Assembly: GCA_022565795.1 (NCBI GenBank)
Contig: JAIUMA010000007.1
Location: 25,820-89,819 of the forward strand
Length of the DNA stretch: 64,000 nt
Reading direction: 5' to 3'
Origin: Balneolia bacterium
GTDB taxonomy: Bacteria; Bacteroidota; Rhodothermia; Balneolales; Cyclonatronaceae
Position 1 is the stretch's first letter, and each line of letters starts with the position of its first letter. The position numbers and the translations under genes were made by a program. Shown piece by piece: positions 61,469 through 64,000 of this stretch. The notes under the pieces were generated by a model, which did not search any database, was not told the origin of the DNA, and saw only the letters and a list, made by a program, of their open reading frames with translations.

Positions 61469-63181
61469 ATGTCATTCCGTTGGATATTCGCCCAACCGGA
61501 AGATACCACCGCTGTATCTGCTTTACAGCAGTCGCTTGGGGTATCGCCGGTTATCGCGCATTTGCTTGCCCTCAGAGGAATAAAAACTTTCGATCAGGCC
61601 AAAACATTCTTCAGGCCGACCCAAGAGAATATTTACGATCCCTTTTTAATGAAGGATATGGACGTTGCCGCTTCCCGGCTGGCAGCAGCTATCCGTAACC
61701 AGGAGAAAGTGCTCGTTTACGGAGATTATGATGTTGATGGTACAACCTCGACATCCATCGTATATCTTTTTCTGAAGCAGTTCGGACTGAATGCAAGCTA
61801 TTTTATTCCCCATCGCTTTAAAGATGGGTACGGCATCTCCATCGAAGGCATTGAAAAAGCGATAGAGTCTGATGCAAAGCTCATCGTTTCGGTAGACTGC
61901 GGAATTACAGCTGTCGAGGAGGCGAAATATGCGAAAGAAAAAGGCATCGACCTCATCATATGTGATCACCACAATGCGGGTGATGTTATTCCGGATGCCG
62001 TTGCCGTTCTTGATCCGAAACGCCCTGATTGCAACTACCCGTTTGACGGACTTTCCGGCGCCGGAGTTGCCTACAAGCTTGTTCAGGCTACGCTAACGTC
62101 TTTAGGTCTTGACGGAAGCAATGCGAGCCAGTTTCTGGACCTGGTAGCTATCTCAATTGCATCAGATATCGTACCGCTGGTTGATGAAAACCGCGTGCTG
62201 ATGCGTCAGGGTCTCAAGCTCATAAATGAGACTCCGAGAACAGGAATAAAGGCGCTGGCTAACCTTATTAAGATGGAAATCGGCTCGATTTCTACATCAC
62301 AAATTGTTTTTTCGCTAGGCCCGAGAATTAACGCGGCCGGTAGAATGGGCGATGCCGGAAAGGCTGTCGAGTTGCTAATCTCCGATACGGATGAAGCAGC
62401 AGCGCGGCAGGCTCGTGAGCTGGAGGCGATCAATAAAAAACGCCGCGATAAAGACTCCGAAACCATGAAAGGAGCCCTTGAAATTATTGAACAAGATGTG
62501 AATGTGGATAAAGCCTCGGTTGTGGTTCTTCATAGCGACGACTGGCACCTGGGCGTTATTGGCATTGTGGCCTCCCGCATTGTGGATCTCTATTGCCGCC
62601 CAACCGTAATGCTAAGCACCGTAGACGGGCAAATCAAAGGTTCGGCACGGAGTATCAAAGGCTTCAACATTTATAATGCACTGAAGCAGTGTGATGACCT
62701 CTTGCTGCAGTTCGGTGGTCATGAGTTTGCCGCCGGTCTCACAATGGAGGAGTGCAATCTGGAGGAGTTCAAAGCCCGCTTGCAGGAAGTGGTGAGCAGT
62801 GACCTGTGTGATGACGACTTCAAGCCGGAGCTGCTCGTGGATGCGGAACTTGACCTCAGTGAGGTAGATCTCAAGTTCTGGAAAGTACTCAACCAGTTTG
62901 AGCCTTACGGTCCGCTAAATATGAGGCCAACATTTGTAAGCCGCGGACTTCAGGTGGTGGGAACTCCTTCGGTAGTTGGCAACGGTCACCTCAAGATGAG
63001 GGTCGCTCAAAACGGATCCGAACCATTCGACGTAATTGGTTTTAATATGCATGAATATCTTCCGAAAGTGCGGGAAAGCAACGGCAAAGGAATTGACATT
63101 GCTTACGTGCTGGAGGAAAATAATTGGAACCGTAAAAAATCGATACAGATTCGCCTTAAGGACGTGGCGGTGCCGGAATAA
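61469..63181 (+). CDS. recJ: Single-stranded-DNA-specific exonuclease RecJ
   Basis: 5'-3' exonuclease of recombination and mismatch repair. The 570-aa protein carries the DHH-superfamily motifs: VYGDYDVDGTTSTSIV (metal site 1), SVDCGITAVEEA, DLIICDHHNAG with the DHH triplet, and LDPKRPDCNYPFDGLSGAG. The DHHA1 domain is recognisable in the conserved GSARSIKGFNIYNAL and GGHEFAAGLT blocks. The ATG at 61469 (MSFRWIFAQ) is preferred over the upstream in-frame ATG at 61403, which would add 22 residues of unlike composition. Confidence 0.95.
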   Translation: MSFRWIFAQPEDTTAVSALQQSLGVSPVIAHLLALRGIKTFDQAKTFFRPTQENIYDPFLMKDMDVAASRLAAAIRNQEKVLVYGDYDVDGTTSTSIVYLFLKQFGLNASYFIPHRFKDGYGISIEGIEKAIESDAKLIVSVDCGITAVEEAKYAKEKGIDLIICDHHNAGDVIPDAVAVLDPKRPDCNYPFDGLSGAGVAYKLVQATLTSLGLDGSNASQFLDLVAISIASDIVPLVDENRVLMRQGLKLINETPRTGIKALANLIKMEIGSISTSQIVFSLGPRINAAGRMGDAGKAVELLISDTDEAAARQARELEAINKKRRDKDSETMKGALEIIEQDVNVDKASVVVLHSDDWHLGVIGIVASRIVDLYCRPTVMLSTVDGQIKGSARSIKGFNIYNALKQCDDLLLQFGGHEFAAGLTMEECNLEEFKARLQEVVSSDLCDDDFKPELLVDAELDLSEVDLKFWKVLNQFEPYGPLNMRPTFVSRGLQVVGTPSVVGNGHLKMRVAQNGSEPFDVIGFNMHEYLPKVRESNGKGIDIAYVLEENNWNRKKSIQIRLKDVAVPE

Positions 63182-63282
63182 ACGTACTTAGACCGCATTT
63201 AAACTGGCAGATAACTAAACGCTTTTTCAAGGCGGTTTGTTGATGATGGTGAAGTTATTATTAACTCAAAATTTGAATCATT

Positions 63283-63780
63283 ATGGCTGTTAAAAAAGCA
63301 ACCTCAAAAAATAGTATTGAAATAGGTATTTCAGAAGAAAATCGTAAGGCTATTGCCGACGGGCTCAGCGCTACACTCGCTGATACCTATATGTTGTACC
63401 TTAAGACTCACAACTACCACTGGAACGTGACTGGTCCGCATTTCCACTCGCTGCACGAAATGTTTGAAGAGCAGTATACCGAGCTGGCCGGAGCGATTGA
63501 TGAAATAGCGGAACGAATCCGCGCGCTGGGATTTTACGCCCCGGGTAGCTTTAAACAGTATTCGAAAATTACCAAGGTCGAAGAGGAAGACGAAATCCCG
63601 GACGCCATGACTATGGTAAAAAGACTGATGGAGGCCAATGAACAGGTGCTTCAAACAGCCCGTTCTGTGCTTCCTGCATGTGAAGAAGGCGACGATGAAG
63701 CCTCGTTGGACTTGTTAACCCAGCGTCTTCATGTACATTCCAAAGTAGCCTGGATGCTGCGCAGTACTGCAGAAGTGTAG
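63283..63780 (+). CDS. dps: Dps-family DNA-binding ferritin-like protein
   Basis: Protects DNA in stress by storing iron and binding DNA. The 165-aa protein has the inter-subunit ferroxidase signature: [20 protein letters not shown], followed by [22 protein letters not shown]. The conserved His, Asp and Glu ligands are present. The short lysine-rich N-terminal tail ([10 protein letters not shown]) would serve DNA binding. It follows recJ with about 100 bases between; a terminator follows. Confidence 0.95.
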   Translation: MAVKKATSKNSIEIGISEENRKAIADGLSATLADTYMLYLKTHNYHWNVTGPHFHSLHEMFEEQYTELAGAIDEIAERIRALGFYAPGSFKQYSKITKVEEEDEIPDAMTMVKRLMEANEQVLQTARSVLPACEEGDDEASLDLLTQRLHVHSKVAWMLRSTAEV

Positions 63781-63816
63781 CCTCAGGCTGAGTAAAGTAG
63801 CCGTATGTATTACATT

Positions 63817-63850
63817 AGTAGCCGCTTAAAAAGCGGCTACTTTGCTTTTA
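63817..63850 (+). terminator. Intrinsic terminator of dps
   Basis: A perfect 11-bp stem AGTAGCCGCTT/AAGCGGCTACT (63817-63827, 63831-63841) with a three-base loop, followed by a T-rich tract with one G and one C to 63850. Confidence 0.8.
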
Positions 63851-63901
63851 AATAAATGAAAGTGGATGTTATTCAGTCTTTAAAAAAGACAGGCTTTTCT
63901 T

Positions 63902-63909
63902 TATATTTG
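63902..63909 (+). promoter_or_regulatory. Bacteroidota-type -7 promoter box upstream of tRNA-Pro
   Basis: TATATTTG matches the TAnnTTTG -7 element of Bacteroidota housekeeping promoters exactly and ends 16 bases before the first base of the tRNA. The -33 partner (TTTG or TTG) is not clear in the expected place. It supports a Bacteroidota-type sigma factor in this organism. Confidence 0.5.
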
Positions 63910-63925
63910 GAATCTGTAAAGAGTT

Positions 63926-64000
63926 CGGGATGTAGCGCAGCCCGGTAGCGCACACGCCTGGGGGGCGTGGGGTCGCAGGTTCAAATCCTGTCATCCCGAC
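63926..64000 (+). tRNA. tRNA-Pro, anticodon GGG
   Basis: A complete cloverleaf: acceptor stem CGGGATG/CATCCCG, D arm GCGC/GCGC, anticodon stem CACGC/GCGTG with loop CTGGGGG giving anticodon GGG, T arm GCAGG/CCTGT with loop TTCAAAT, and discriminator A at 63999. The first C of a CCA end is the last base of the window, so the 3' end cannot be judged. It reads CCC (and CCU) proline codons. Confidence 0.95.

Noticed and set aside
1..64000. CRISPR array, prophage or defence island
   Set aside because: No regularly spaced repeats, phage structural genes or defence-type gene sets were seen.

Overview
The window reads as ordinary, densely coded chromosome of a Gram-negative, aerobic, salt-adapted bacterium. 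The best fit is the Balneolales/Rhodothermales side of the Bacteroidota group. This rests on gene content (S9 and M14 peptidases, nitrilase, ECF sigma factor of the PF07638 type, class A RNase P RNA, Mrp antiporter, BCCT carrier), on the scarcity of Shine-Dalgarno sequences, and on a Bacteroidota-like TAnnTTTG box upstream of the tRNA gene. No IS element, prophage, CRISPR array or rRNA operon was seen. The lineage is an inference; no marker phylogeny could be run.

Layout. 1-4.6 kb: a UbiB-family kinase (5' end outside the window), thiamine pyrophosphokinase overlapping a sodium:solute symporter, and tsaE with a small partner gene on the minus strand. 4.6-5.0 kb: a gene-free stretch with three hairpins, the last an intrinsic terminator, possibly a small RNA. 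5.0-10.9 kb: a complete, translationally coupled Mrp Na+/H+ antiporter operon in the rotated order F-G-A-B-C-D-E. 11.2-18.6 kb: a TetR regulator, a palindromic candidate operator, then TolC, adaptor and an oversized RND pump. 18.9-23.3 kb: methylmalonyl-CoA epimerase, a class C beta-lactamase-like hydrolase, an MFS carrier and an ECF sigma factor. 23.3-28.9 kb (minus): an ABC-2 exporter, aat, a methyltransferase and uvrB. 29.0-31.8 kb: a thioredoxin-like protein, an amidohydrolase lipoprotein and a nitrilase. 31.9-37.6 kb (minus): M14 peptidase, TPR histidine kinase, YggS. 37.9-39.7 kb: Nif3 and a coiled-coil protein with a degenerate zinc ribbon. 39.9-43.8 kb (minus): porin, BCCT carrier and tandem UspA, probably an osmostress group. 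44.0-44.4 kb: rnpB. 44.4-48.0 kb (minus): smpB, a TPR lipoprotein, a site-2 protease, arginine deiminase. 48.3-55.7 kb: an S9 peptidase, a small convergent membrane-protein gene, dnaX-ybaB-recR, a small membrane protein and a sugar porter. 55.8-57.8 kb (minus): phasin, PhaR-like regulator and MscS. 58.0-64.0 kb: adk, hslO, a THUMP methyltransferase-like protein, recJ, dps and tRNA-Pro(GGG).

How the parts fit. Mrp, BCCT, MscS and the porin form a salt and osmotic toolkit. dnaX-ybaB-recR, uvrB, recJ and dps serve DNA replication, repair and protection. The observations most worth checking are the RND pump with about 200 extra, mostly hydrophobic residues between TM6 and TM7; the PhaR-like gene whose near-consensus promoter is interlocked with a perfect 10-bp inverted repeat; the TetR-site palindrome; three proteins that have lost family-defining residues (DnaX zinc cysteines, zinc-ribbon cysteines, methyltransferase motif IV); the rotated mrp order; the three-hairpin region at 4.6-4.86 kb; and a 58-residue membrane protein that a length cut-off would miss.
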